Shown: piece by piece, positions 23,020 through 34,953 of the stretch
Position numbering within the stretch: position 1 is the first letter of the stretch
Layout: every line of letters starts with the position of its first letter
The notes under the pieces: generated by a model
The model's database searches: none
What the model was told of the DNA's origin: nothing
The model's input: only the letters and a program-made list of their open reading frames with translations
Assembly: GCA_900291925.1 (NCBI GenBank)
Contig: UWYS01000005.1
Location: forward strand, 496,001-560,000
DNA: 64,000 bases
Direction of reading: 5' to 3'
DNA from: Thecaphora thlaspeos
Lineage: Eukaryota > Basidiomycota > Ustilaginomycetes > Urocystidales > Glomosporiaceae
Made by a program: the position numbers and the translations under genes

Positions 23020-24025
23020 TCAGAGCTTGGCGAGGACAGCCTCGGCGGAGGAGACCTTGAGGTCGCTGGGCGACGACTCGGTCTGTTCGCCGCGGAGGAG
23101 GATATAAGGCAGAGAAAACAAGGGCATCAGCATGTCGATTCGACTCTTCGCGACCTGACGGGCACGTGAGGGGCGGCGGAAAGGACTCAGGGGTCAATCT
23201 CTTGACTCACGGCAAAGTAAGTGACCTTGAGGTCATCGGCGATGAGGGCGTAGCGGCCGGTCCTGACGCCGAAACCGGCGCCCGACATGTCGACGGTGGA
23301 GCCGACGTCCTTGCTGAACTCGAGGTTGACGTCCGAGGCAAAGATGACCTGGTCCTTGGCCTTGTTTTGGACGCCCCAGGCGCTCATGACGAAGGGGTCG
23401 TTCTGGGCAATGACGACAATCTGGTCGACGCCCTTGGACTTGAACTCCTGGATCTTCTCGATGAACGGAGGGATGTGGTGGACGTGGCAGGTCTGCGATT
23501 GCGAGGAGACGAATGACCAGGATGTCCTCAGTAAGGGTCAGCGAGCGGACGAAGATGCATTCATTGACTGGAGGGAAGGTTGGGAGGTCCCTCGCAACTT
23601 ACGGGAGTGTACGCGCCAGGAACCGAGATGATGACGACCTTCTTTCCCTTGAACTCCTCGTGAGTCTGCGCCTTGGACGGAACGCCGCAGGCGGTACCGT
23701 CCTCGAGCGAATCCGACCATTTGACGTAGGCCAGGGTGGAGTTGGGGATAGTGTCGCCCTTGGAGATGGTCTGAATGCGTCGGACCGCACCGAGCATGCC
23801 GGAGACATCGTTACCGTGACCAGCCGGCAGCAGATAGGGGCGGGGGGCGGCACGGAAGGAGTTGGAAGAGTTGACGCAGCGAGAGGCGGGCGAGGAGGAG
23901 GAGGAGAAGCAGCGGATGGCGGGCGTGAGTCTCTGCGAGAGCTGCGAGCCAAACAGGCGGGTGGAGGAAGGAACGCGAGCCGAGAGAGCGGAGGCGAGCT
24001 GCCGGGTCGCTGCCGCACTCACCAT
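23020..24025 (-). CDS. Mitochondrial peroxiredoxin, Prx5/Ahp1 type
   Basis: Three exons, 24025-23603, 23492-23211 and 23082-23020, join in phase 0 throughout to give 255 aa. The N-terminal 50 residues are rich in Arg, Ser and Ala without acidic residues, a mitochondrial presequence. The peroxidatic motif PGAYTPTC is created by splicing of exons 1 and 2, with the catalytic cysteine in exon 2. Other family landmarks are GVDQIVVIAQNDPFVMSAWG, GAGFGVRTGRYALI and the C-terminal SSAEAVLAKL. It reduces hydrogen and alkyl peroxides with thiols, probably thioredoxin. Another cysteine (DGTACGVPSK) lies before the active site, as in some Ahp1 relatives, but which cysteine resolves the disulfide is uncertain. 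The start codon is directly followed by GTGAGT, a consensus donor, so alternative splicing of the presequence is possible. The gene is divergent from MIS18 with a 477-bp spacer. Confidence 0.93.
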
Positions 24026-24502
24026 TTTGAAAGGTGAAGGATTTACTGTGGTGATGTGAGCGGTTGGGTGGATGGATGGGTGGATGTGCTGTGACTGGTC
24101 ACTGTTGGCAAATGGAGTGATGATGGTGGTGGCGACTGAAAGAAAAGGAAAATGGGAGGCGGTGCTCGTATCTATATGTGCTTCCCTGCCACCGCCGGGC
24201 CACAGGGCGACGTGAAAGATCTCAGAAGTCGATGGCCGCCTGGGGTCTAAAGGCCGGGAGGCCGGCCAGCCTCGCAACCTGGTTCCCCGAGCTGGGCCCG
24301 TGCGCAGACCCCTGGCCTTTCGCACGGGATGGCGCCGCCTCAACGCGCTCCCTCGCTTGTCTGCCCGCCCCGCCTTTCTCCACATCTAGAGAACACCTTC
24401 ATCTTGCTTCGCCCTGCCCGGGATTCGTTCTATTCCTTGCAATCATTTCCCCCCTTTGACATTGGTGGCGATAGCGAAAGCAGCGAAAATACCAACATCG
24501 GT
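24026..24502. other. Divergent promoter region, peroxiredoxin and MIS18
   Basis: This 477-bp spacer contains both promoters and leaders. A tandem GGATGGATGGGTGGATG stretch lies at about 24070-24086. The frame upstream of the MIS18 start is open back to 24329, so a slightly longer MIS18 N-terminus cannot be excluded. Confidence 0.4.
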
Positions 24503-25910
24503 ATGCCACCAAAACGACCCAGGCTCTCCGACCCGCACGCCCAGGTCGGCTCCAGCAGCTCGAGCATCGGCGCACAGCCCGGCCCTTCCGGACAGCGGCT
24601 CGATCCCGGTCCATCCGCCCATCAGCGTCCAGGCGACGAGGCACCCTACCCGCTCCCTCCAAACCCGACGGCTACGCCGCAGCGTCGGCGCAGGTCCCCC
24701 TCGAAATTGTCTCAGGCTACGCCCGAGCATCCTTACCACGCAGCTCCGCGCTCGGCGATGAACGTCCGCGGCGCCATGGGACCACCGCTTCCACATTACG
24801 CTGGTCTCCACTCCGCGCCACGCCCAGATCCACGGCCCTATACACCGGGGCCTTATGCCAATGGAGAAGACAGCCACGCCCGCCATCTTCGCCCCTATCC
24901 CAGGGAATTGCTCGGGCCAGAAGCGGGGATGGCCGACGGGTACGATGCGGCCGACGAGTCGCCACTCTCCATCTGTGTCTTCCAGTGCAAGCGGTGCCTT
25001 CGCCTGCTGGGCGATACATTCAGCTACCTTCACGTCGAAGAGGAGCTGGGATATCTCATATTAACAGGTGAGTCGGAGCGGGGAGTTCCCCTTTGCCTGA
25101 GAGCCTATCCGAAGAGCTGCTGAACCCTTTCACTTTTGCTCATCGTTCCGCCTAATCGCATGACGCCCTGCAGCTACAACAAAGGACGTCGAGGTGAAGA
25201 CAGGGATGCATCACATCACCACACAGACCCCCGACATCGGAAGCTCTTACATGGCCCTGGTATGTGCAGGGTGTCATGCAGATCTCGGAAAGAAGTACAT
25301 AACGACGCCGAGGGAGCTGGACCACATCCGAGGCGCCTTCAGCCTGATTGTGGACCACGTCACGACGTGAGTGCGCTGCTGCTGCGATTCGGGCCATGGC
25401 AAAGATGGGGAAGAGCCACGGCTGAGACCTATATATTATGCACTGCCGCCTTTGTCCCTCCCCGGATCGTTAGCTATGCTCTGGGATCCTTTGCCAAGGA
25501 GCAAGCAGGCGAGGCAGGGTCGCAGCCATTGCCCTCGATGATCCCGCCACAGACCGCCGAGACTAGTACTGCTGCCCCTCCCTCTTCCTCGCTCAACAGC
25601 GGTCGAGACCAAAAGGTGCGTCCGCCATGATCTGCTCCACCTCGCCCTCCTCGCACTCTCAGCCGAAATTGCATCAGTGCAGTGGCCCTCATCCTTGTTG
25701 TCTTCTTTCTTTCTTCCCTCCTTGCCCGATCTGCAGTCGAGAGACGCCTGGCGCAATCTCGCAGACCGTGTCGTTCGACTCGAGAACAACCATCGAGATG
25801 TCAACATCCTTCTGAAGACGCTGATAGAAAAGACGGGCGTGCAATTCTCAGAGGACGATGAGGACGACCAGGATGAGGGAGACGGCGAAGGGGATGAAGA
25901 GGCGGGGTAG
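24503..25910 (+). CDS. MIS18: Mis18-family centromere protein
   Basis: Four exons: 24503-25067, 25174-25366, 25474-25615 and 25737-25910, phase-consistent, 357 aa. A Pro/Arg-rich disordered N-terminus of about 150 residues precedes the Mis18/Yippee zinc-binding fold: VFQCKRCLRLLGDTF (C162, C165), YLIL at the exon 1/2 junction, DIGSSYMALVCAGCHADLGKKY (C219, C222) and TTPRELDHIRGAFSLIVDHV. The four cysteines in two CxxC pairs are the metal ligands. Downstream, YALGS is the usual end of the fold; a short linker leads to a C-terminal coiled coil (WRNLADRVVRLENNHRDVNILLKTL) and a very acidic tail. In fission yeast and animals Mis18 primes centromeres for CENP-A loading; the same nuclear role is inferred. 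Yippee proteins share the fold but are short (about 120 aa) and lack the coil, so Mis18 fits better. Confidence 0.87.
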
Positions 25911-26250
25911 CCTCACCGCGTCTCGCCGTCGCGTGCAGAAACATCGACGATCGACCCTTTCCGCCTTTCTTTCCACTTGTCGCCGCAGGAAAGGATCTTT
26001 TTGTCTCGTTGTCTGAAGCATGTCTGTGCTCAGAAAGAGTTCTGGACCGCCCGCTTCCCGTCTTGTAATTCTAAGGCCTTGCCAGTGTTGTAAGATTGAC
26101 ATCATCCTCGTGTCCCATCCGATGCCTGCAATCCGGCGTCGAACGGCATCGAGCGTGCCATGTCGACTCTGACTGTCTCATACGGCCCATTCCAGCAAAG
26201 TCACAAGCTACGGCAGGGTAAAGGGTCCCAAGATCGTGCGGATTTCGCCC
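25911..26250. other. Convergent intergenic region
   Basis: A 340-bp 3' flank shared by MIS18 and DCP1. Nothing else is visible. Confidence 0.4.
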
Positions 26251-27942
26251 CTATCGGGACATCCGTTCGAGGTAGACCTGGTGGATCTCGTCCACGAACG
26301 CCGATTCGGTCTGTAGAAGCAGCAGAGGGGGGCGAAATATCACAGTTCAACGAGCAGTCCGGTGTAGGGCTTCTTCGCCTGCGACCACGATGCAACTCAC
26401 GTGGATGAGCGACAGCAGCTCGCGAACAAACTCTCTTCGCGGCAGCGGCTGCCCGTCATCTCCCAGGCCGATGCAACCCTTGATTCCTTTCGCGATCAGG
26501 TCGCTCATCTTAGGTGCCTGTGCGAGGGTTCCGTTGACCGCTGCTGGATCAGCGGGGGCCTTGGTGGCGTTGTCAGCCTCGGTCTGTTCCGAGGCCGGTC
26601 TGGCCGCCGCAAAATTCTCAACGCCCGGACCTTGGCTCGCTACTGACGCCGCTGCTGCGATTGCGGTCGACGGAAGCGGCGCTGAGAGTTCGGCGCCTTC
26701 CGAGACTGTGATGGGCGGTGCCGGCTTGACGCCTAGGAGCGCCAAAAGGGTTTGAGACGAGTCGTCCGGAGTCGCCTCTTCAGGTGCGGTCTGTGATGCT
26801 GCAGTCGTTGAGACATCTGCTGCCAAATGTACGGGCGGTTGAATTGATGCCTGCTGGAACAAGACGTCCAGCAGGGAGGCCTCGTGCGTCGTCGTTGTGA
26901 GCGCTGCTGCTGCTGCTCGGTCTGTAGTCGCCTCTGCCGACGTGGGACTTCCAAAGAGAGCATCGAGGCTGATCGACTCGGGTTGTGTCGCTACTGCTGC
27001 ATCGTGGGACATAACTCCGTTCGCGTTCGCTTTTCCGCTTGTCGCTGACTCGTGCAAAGGAGCACCCTTTGCTGGCACTGGCGGTGCAAGCTCGGGATCG
27101 ACTGTTGGTGGGGGCGAAGCCATCTGCTGGAGCCTGCCCTCCGTGCAGTCACACCAAAGAACGGGGTTGTACCCGTCGAAAATGATGGATCAGACTCCAG
27201 GGCATATGGTCAGCGCTCGCTCATCAGCATGCGCTCGACTCACGTTAGCATCTGCTCGCCGATGGCGAGGCGCTGCGAGGACTCAAAGATCCAAATGCCA
27301 TAGATGTCGTTTTCACCTGTGCCAGCGCCAAGGGATAAAGCGGTCAGCGTCCGTCAGCCATAGATCATTTGGCAGGATCAGATATCGCCTCCAAAAATGC
27401 ATCTTTTCGCCACTGGATTACGCACTGGAGCTGTCTGGCCGGTAGATGATGAACTCAGGCGTAATCTCGAGGTCATCGTTCGGCGTCATGTCGGCGGAAA
27501 AGTTTTCTACGCCATTTCGGCTCATGATAAAGAAGCCGTGGTAGGGGGCCTTGTCCCTGTTGTTATGAAAACGCGGCGTGCAAGATGGAGGATGGAAGTG
27601 GCGGGCGGAGATCAGCTACGGGCTTCGTCACGAAGGCGTACCGTACCCGCGATCCTGCTTACCGTCTGAAGAGGAACATCGGACCCTCGACGCCCGTCTT
27701 TGTCTTTTGTACGACATCGGGTCGGCACAGAGAAGGGAGCGCGAATGCAGGCAGAAACATTTGGTGTTAGAGACACTTCGCGAAGTACTGTCAAACCAGC
27801 GAGGTCCGGCACGGCGCCTCACCCATTCCGCCTGGTGGTTATAAAGCACTACGAACGAAGCGGAGTCGATGATGTCGATGATGGAAGGGTCATGGCGCTT
27901 GAGGACCTTGAGGTTGAAGGCCGTCTTTGTCGCCGTCGCCAT
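26251..27942 (-). CDS. DCP1: mRNA-decapping protein 1
   Basis: Six exons: 27942-27823, 27703-27663, 27556-27426, 27316-27244, 27133-26401 and 26310-26251; all five introns (90-119 nt) keep frame, giving 385 aa. The EVH1 domain occupies residues 1-125: LKRHDPSIIDIIDSASFVVLYNH, EWTKTGVEGPMFLFRR, APYHGFFIMSRNG, DLEITPEFIIYR and ENDIYGIWIFES. A Ser/Ala/Pro-rich linker of about 200 residues follows. The C-terminus has an ordered segment (SDLIAKGIKGCIG ... REFVRELLSLIH) and ends in FVDEIHQVYLERM, the C-terminal helix typical of Dcp1 proteins with oligomerisation or FVDEL-like tails. Dcp1 activates the Dcp2 decapping enzyme in cytoplasmic mRNA turnover and P-bodies. The yeast protein is only 231 aa; the linker and C-terminal helix match the longer animal-like form. 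Exon 2 is just 41 nt. Confidence 0.92.
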
Positions 27943-29074
27943 GATAGAGCGAGGTTGGGGAGGATAGAGGGATGGGCGGAGCGAAGTGTCTTGACGAGAG
28001 AAGGGTACGTCAGTCGAGCTGGGAAGCCAGATGTAGCTCGAGCTAATCGGCGGCGAAAGTGGGAGAGCAATTGAGTGCGGCAGTCGAGGGTGCAGATCGA
28101 CGAGGAGCGATGGTGCCGTCGGATATTGCGAGCAAGCAGAGGATGGCAGGGTAGGCGTAGATGAACGGCGACGATGGGGGAAGAGGTCGGAAGGTGGGAA
28201 GGAAAGTCGCCCTTGTCGCCTGGTTGGCCTGCGCTCTGTTCCAGGCGGCCAACAGGCAGGAAGGAACGCGCGAAAGGCACACGGCCGCCTGCCTCCACTT
28301 TTCTGCGGCCCTCCCCTGCACGCTTCGCTTCGGTAGCCAGCGAGCGCTCAGAAGTGTGTGGCTAGGCCCACACGAGCGGCCCCTCGGGGTGGCGCCGTCG
28401 TGAGAGGCAGGCTAGGATGACCTTCCGCTCCACCTTAGCCTACTCTAACTCCCTTGGCTTGCCTTCTCCGTCGTGCTCTGATGCTCTTCTGCCCTCTGCT
28501 TCGCCCGTCGGGCTGGTCCGATGCTGCAGAGCTGGCTGGGTCTGCGCTCCGGGGGAGGGCTCCAAGTGCGGAAGCTCGAAGCTTTCCCCTCGGGCGCGCT
28601 CCTACGGCTCCTGCCGGCCGCTTGCTGGCTCGTCCGGCAACCCTGCCGGGCCACGCCGTCCCAGCCTTTCAGGCAAAGGCGGCCAAGCCTCTTTGGTGTC
28701 AGGCATAGCGGCCAGGCAAGCACGACGGCCGGCGTGTGGGGCTGGTCCCCTGCTTCCGCGCCGTGCCCGCCCGCGCCTCTCCTTGGCCGCCGAGAACGCG
28801 TGACGATGAGCAGGGCGAGGGCGGCAAGGTGCCGGGATGCCAGGATGGCCGTACCTGGGCTTGTTCGTCTTTGGAGCGGCCTCTATCCACCGTATCATCG
28901 CCACCACCACCGCCACCAACATCCCCACACGCTCTGACTGGCAGGTCTCCATGCCACCGCGCATATCCCCCCCCCCCCCCCCGGACCTGGACTCGTCTAG
29001 CCTCTCCCTCATTGCTCCCCTCGCTCTCAACGCTCCTAGTCGAGCCATTCGGTCGAGCTATCGGTGCCGGCGTC
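27943..29074. other. Divergent region between DCP1 and the axis-like gene
   Basis: This 1.1 kb contains both promoters. A 16-base poly-C tract at 28967-28982 lies about 90 bp before the downstream start codon. Several short frames are open by GC content alone. No separate gene is supported. Confidence 0.45.
28967..28982. repeat. Poly-C homopolymer tract
   Basis: Sixteen consecutive C residues, the longest homopolymer I see in the window, located in the probable 5' leader of the axis-like gene. Its true length should be treated with caution because homopolymers are error-prone in sequencing. Confidence 0.9.
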
Positions 29075-32000
29075 ATGTCGTCGAGGGAAGAGGGACTGGC
29101 AACCACGGTCAAGGAGGCCCGCGCTAAGCTGCTGGCCCATTTACCAGTGCTTTTCAACGGTGGCGATGCAGCGACACAAGGAAGCTCGAAGCGCGATGCA
29201 GCATCGGACAAGAAGGACGCCGCCACCGTAACCGCGTCGATGAAGGACCTAGTACGTTCGATTGCAGGTTGCGTCTGTCTCTGCCCATGTAGCTGTCTCG
29301 ACGGGAGTCTGACCTGCTGACATCCGCGATACCGTCCGTCTCCCGAACCGACAGATGGACCGGATCTCGAGGGGCTCAGTGTCGGTGGAACGCGTGTTAC
29401 AACTTCAAAAGATGCTGGACGAGCACATGTCCAAATGGCGCGAACGCAATGCGGCGGCGTTCTGCACCTTTGTGCTGCTATTCGACAACTACCTCTGGCT
29501 GAATGTCGCGGTCAAAGACTCGGACCCTGGCGTATCGTCGCCGGGCGCCGCCACGCGTAGACACAGGCAGACTCACTACCTCGTGGAGATCTCCCAGCGA
29601 GTCTTTGTAGATCTGACGGACTGGCTGCGGGCGAGCAGGGGAGAGGGCAGCGCTGGCATACTCGGTGAGTTGCTAGGGACTCCCTCGCTTTACGGAACAC
29701 TACTATAGCGCCGAAGAGGCTGACAAATCTGTACTGTCGCAACAAACGGTTACGCGGTCGTCTTCTGCTTCCAGCGAGTTTCAGAGACGCCTTCTTCCCA
29801 TTCTGGGTCAAACTGCTCGAAAGGGCCGAGCCACACCCACTGAATCCCGCTCGCAAGGCTCACGTGAGTGTTGGCCTTTGCCCTTGACGGTGGCGACAAG
29901 AAATCTCGAGCACGGCGGCAGATCTGCTTAACAATCCTTTCTTCCTCCGTGACCTCTGTTGCATTGTTTGCATCAAGATCGTCGCACGGATCCGCGATAC
30001 CGTAGTTGCGTCGGACCGGATCAAGCGCAACCTCCCATCCCTGCTCGAACCGTGAGCTATGACCCACTGCATTAAGACATGTGAATCATGCCTGCTGACG
30101 GACTCATTACCTTTCGCATCAATATTCTGCTGCGCTATCAGGTCGCGTCTCGGCACCTTTCTCGCTGACTCGACAGGTAGATATTATTAGGAGACGGCAA
30201 GCCATGCGCAGCTAGGGAAAGAGTCTTACCGAAAACCTCCCCGTTCCTGCGGATGACTTCGACCCGGCTTGGTAGAGTTGGTGGCTAGCCTGGACCTGCT
30301 CGAGGTTATCCACTATCGGGCGAAAGCCGTGCCCCAGGAACAGCAGCTCGGCGTCTATGATACCTTTTTCGCTTCGCTCCTTCAACAGCAGCAGCAGCAG
30401 CAGGCAACATCGCAAAATGATACAGAGCGCACGCTGGTCCGACAGTTCTCACAGATGATGAGCACTGCGACGTCTGCCACGTTCGATACGGTGAGGCATC
30501 AGCCGTAGCATCGTTTCGGTCTCGAGCAAAGAGGTGGCCCTTTGAGCTGATGGATTTAGCTCATTACGATCATGACTCGGGCTCTTTCAGTTCTGCGAAC
30601 AGATCATTGCAAAGCTTGGCGAGCTGCAGCTCTCAAGGTAGGTGGCAGACAGGTGTTTCCTGCCCCCGATAGTTTCCGGTTATGGTGCTGATCTGCGTCC
30701 CCGGGCTTGCACATCGCCAAATACGACAGGCCGCAGATGTTTGCGTGTCCGGTCGAGCCGACAACGGCACGAGCACCGAACTGGTTCGTGCCGCGCGAGA
30801 TACAATCTGGCTCCCGACTCTTCCACGTTTGGATCACATCAACGCGGCTGAGCATTGACGTGAAGGATGCGTACGAGATCGAGCGGCTCCTCCATGTACG
30901 TTTCAGGACCCTTATCGCATTGCCCTGGCGCACCAGAAGCATACTGACCCGCGCATCGTCTGCGCTGATCATTTACAGGCGCGAACTGATCGCGGAGAAG
31001 ATTGGGCAGCAGAGGTTGCGAAGATCGAGAGCATCGACTGCATCGTCGCCTTTGACGACATCGACGACATCAGTGTAGATGGCCTGACAGGAGGTGGGTT
31101 GGCTTCTCTCAGTGGTCCATTGCAGAATCCGCACGCGGCTGACCATGACAAAGTGACCCGGTATCCACAATAACTCGTCCCTGATTAGCATGCGACATCG
31201 TCACAAAGCGACCTATTCATGTCCAGGTGGGCAACGACAAGCGGCAGAAGAAGACTCTCGGCAACAAGCTCAGCCTGAAGCTCGACAGCAGCGGGCTCGC
31301 CCGTCTTCCAGAAGTGCTTGATCATCGAAGCCTGGTGAGCGTCCATCAGACCCCTGACTCTCCTCACACCGCCGGGTTTATCGATCATGCGGAGCCGATG
31401 AGCTGACGGGCAGACACCTCCTCGGTTAACGTTGTGCTGCTGCTGATGTCTCTCAATCACAGGCGTTCAGGTGGAGAGGCGGGCTTTCCGAGAAGCCGAT
31501 TGCGCTCAACGAACCGCACAGGGAAGTGGATCCGCCCCACGACGACATTGGCGGCAAGGCGACGGATGTCGAGCCTGAGCAAATCTCTAAGGCCACAGCC
31601 TCAAGCTCTCCGCCCAGCGAGGATCAGCATAAGGAGGACGGAGGCTATCAGGGTCGTGCTGCTGCTGCGAGGCAGAGCCTGAGCCGAGATCCCTCAGGGG
31701 CCGTAACTCTTCTTGAGTGCGAGTCCGAGAGTGGCCTACGGGAGACGGCAGAGGACCAGGGTCATGACGATGACGCCGCCTCAGACTTCATGGAGCAGTA
31801 CATCGAGTTCGACGGCGACGGTTCGGGCTCGAGGGTGGCAAACCATTCGGAGGGGCCTGCGGAGCCGCAATCGCCTTCTGTCCGCCGAACCTCCGTCGAA
31901 GGAGGCGGCAACGGCAGCGCAGCGCGAAATATCGCCAAACTCGGATCACACACGCTCGTGAAGCCGCTGCGGCGATCGCACCAGAGATCTGGCTCATCAT

Positions 32001-34953
32001 CCTCGCCTCCTTCGTCGAACGGCGTCACAGATGCCATCACCGGACTGAGGCGCAGCTCGAGGCTCATCGAGCGTCAAATGTCGTCACGGCAGTCGTCGCC
32101 GCCACTCGCCGTAACTGTTGAGCAGAAAGCGACGTTGCTTCCAAGCTTGGGAGGGAGGGCAGCGAAGAGGACCCTCATCGAGGCGGAGGACACTTCGGCC
32201 GAGGACTCAGGATCCGAGTACGAAGCGACAACCTCTCTTCGTCTCACAAACCGACAGAGGGCTTCAAACGGCGGTGGTGGCCAGGTGCGTCTCGTAAGCA
32301 ACAATGTCAAGGAAGTGTACCGCTGCCGTACGGACCAAGCACTTACGCTGACAGTTCTACCCCTTTTTCTTCCGCGCCTGATGCTCTGCAGGGCAAAGGG
32401 GCCAAGCGCTCGGCTCGAGCACGGGCAGGAGCGGTCGCCCGTCGAGCTTCGCCCACAGCAGCATCGCCGTCTTCCGTCAGAAAGGCCAGGGCGCCTCCAA
32501 AAGCATCGACTTCGACTTCTGTCCGGACGAAAGAGCGGGTGCGTCCGGCGGCGACGAAGGCGGCCGCGGAGCAAACGACGAGCAGGGCGGATAGTGATGT
32601 CAACTTGAACTCGGAGCCTGCCGAGAAGCACCCGACCAAGGGCAAGCAGCGAAGTGGCGCCGCTGCAGCGGCATCCTCCAGCCCTGGACGTATTCAAATT
32701 TCGGCAGCCGCCGTCGGAGCGACTCAAAGCCCCAAGCCAGGCGACGGCGACGTCGGTATCAAGGTACGAGGAGGGCTTGCTACCGCCTCTGCCGGTAAGG
32801 ATGGCGCGGCCGAACTCTCAACAGGAGTACAACTAGCCAAGCCACGAGACAACAGCCCCCTCAGAGACCAACAGCAGGCGCTTGCGGGAGATTGGACCAC
32901 TCCGGACCCGACAAGCCCTCGAGATAAGAGCGAGAATGAGCGAGTCGCCGATGAGGCACGTCACTCAAAAGAAGGGACCGTCGCGGCTCACAAGAGGGAG
33001 AGAGAGGCACGCGGTATCCGACGCTTGAGCGGATCCGCTTCAGGGCCAAAGTCTGACGAGGCACCCTGGATGACGGATCGCCACCGCCGCAGCATCGCCA
33101 GGCAGTCGCGCGGAGAAGTGGCACAAGGAGCGACCAGTCCGGTGGATCACGGCGAGCAGGCCGAAAGGCGGCGCAGAGGAGAGACTGCGGGCGAGGAAGC
33201 GGGCGAGGAAGTCGGCGCGGAAGTGGGCGAGGGCGAGCATCAGGGCAGCCCAGTGACATTTGAAGCGCCGGCCGCCAGCGACTTCTCGGACGATCTCGAG
33301 TACGTCGACAACACGGCGACTGGCTATGCTGCTACACATGGCGACGTTACTCAAATTTCGACCGAGGCAGCCGAGCTTATGACTGAGCCCGAGCCAGTAG
33401 CCGAACCGGAGAATACGGCAAAGGAGGGGGGGAAGCCAGCAGATATTTCGCCTGCGCACCACTCTCCTCCCTCAGCTCTAAAGGTCTGTTCGAAGCGCGA
33501 GCCGGAAGCGAAGGAGCAGCAGACAAGGTCTCTCGATCAATCTGATGCCGAGGGGGAGGCCGCTCTGTGTGGCGATGAGAGGAGCTCGGCTCGCCGTGTG
33601 CCAACCTCGCCGCGGCTTGGCCGGAGCGGGAAAGGGCAGGTTCAGGGTGGGGACGGGTGCCGTTATAGTCAAGAGCTGCCCCATGACTCTCTACAGGCCG
33701 CGCAGCTGGCCAGCGCCGAACAAGGCAACGAGATCAGACGGACGCCTCCGCCAGTCCGACCACCTGTCAACGTGGCTATGGCGAGCCGCTCGACAGAGGA
33801 CGACGAAGATTCGGACGTGATCGAATTCTACGAGTTCCGGGCGTTCCAGGAGCGCAAGAGGAAAGCAAGGGTCAGCTGGGCAGCGAGTCGAGCCGTGGGC
33901 CCCTCCATCTTCTCGAAGCGATACGTTGCCTCTCCGGCCGCAGCGACCGCCGCAGCGGCGCGCGTGAACTCCTCGCCCTTTACGGAGCATACCTCTCCCG
34001 AGTTCCGTAAACCAATCCAAGAATGGAAACCGGCTCGCCCGAAGGCTCTCAACCCTCAGTCGCAAGGCTCAATGAAGTGGACCTCGCCCTTGAGGCGCAA
34101 TGTCGAGGAGCTCGGCGGAGGTCGCCCTGGCCCGGTGGGATCTAGCAGTGTTTCGCTGAAGAGCCCAGGCGCAGGCCGCGCAGATTCCCCCGATAATGAG
34201 GCTGCGGCGCGCTCGAGCCAGAGCTCAGGCCCTACAGATGGCATCGCCAAAGCCGCCAACGAACACAGCGCACTTTTCGGTGCATACCGGGACGAAGTAG
34301 CTCGTGGACCGAGCGACCCTCGAACTTCGGAGGCGTTGCAGATCGTCGAGCATGGAGCCGCCCAGATTCTCGAGGTGAGCTGTCCCTGTCGATGGACGTT
34401 GAGCGGTGCCGCTCGAGCCCCTTTCTTTCCTTTGACGCATAATGTGACATCAAATCTCTGGCCGAACAGATCCTCAACGAGAGTCTTCAAGGGAAGGTCT
34501 CCGGCCCGGCCGACTTGTTTCGAAAGACCTATTGCCAGATGTTCCTCGAGACATCGACCTCAATGCAAGATAGTCACGACGAGAAGTGAGCAGAGCCTTG
34601 AGCGCTCAAGACACAAGGCCAACACGCTTGCGCCCGATGCTCAAGCGAAACCGGCCAACCGACTAACTGGCTGCGCGAACTCTTCCCTTGCCCCCGCCTT
34701 CGCCACCGGAACGTGTTGTCAATACGTTCTTGTCAGCATTACGGCTAGCGATGTGATCCGAGGGATCGTCGAGTCCCTGAAGGGAGTCACTGACGCCTTT
34801 CCCAGCGCGCTAAGCATCGAAGGTTCCTCCGGTGACGGGGTTCCAAAGGACGGCCACGTGACGTCGAACCTGCTCAGCTCGTTGAACGGCCGCGCCATGG
34901 AGCGAGGCCAGAGGCTCCGCGACCAGACCTTGCCCGATCGACTGGGTCTCTGA
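29075..34953 (+). CDS. Candidate meiotic chromosome-axis protein (Red1/SYCP2-like), large multi-exon gene
   Basis: Fourteen exons: 29075-29251, 29355-29664, 29775-29863 or -29867, about 29922-30051, 30142-30176, 30276-30490, 30591-30637, 30730-30895, 30979-31093, 31189-31334, 31463-32284, 32392-34374, 34470-34585 and 34737-34953. All junctions keep frame except exon 3/4, which needs a weak donor (GTGTTG at 29868) and a 54-nt intron. The model gives about 1523 aa. Residues 1-335 are helical (VERVLQLQKMLDEH, FCTFVLLFDNYLWL, FRDAFFPFWVKLLE, ELVASLDLLEVIHYRAK). Residues 335-480 are strand-rich (QMFACPVEP, NWFVPREIQSGSRLFHVWITSTRLSIDV, SIDCIVAFDDIDDI). About 900 residues of charged low complexity follow, then a helical C-terminus (LNESLQGKV, SDVIRGIVESLKGV). 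ARM-like plus PH-like domain, long linker and C-terminal helices is the layout of Red1, Rec10 and SYCP2. The identity is inference; an unrelated nuclear scaffold is possible. Confidence 0.5.
30383..30403 (+). repeat. CAG repeat (poly-Gln)
   Basis: About seven CAG/CAA codons within exon 6 of the axis-like gene encode a Gln run. It is a coding microsatellite in a loop between helices. Confidence 0.85.
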
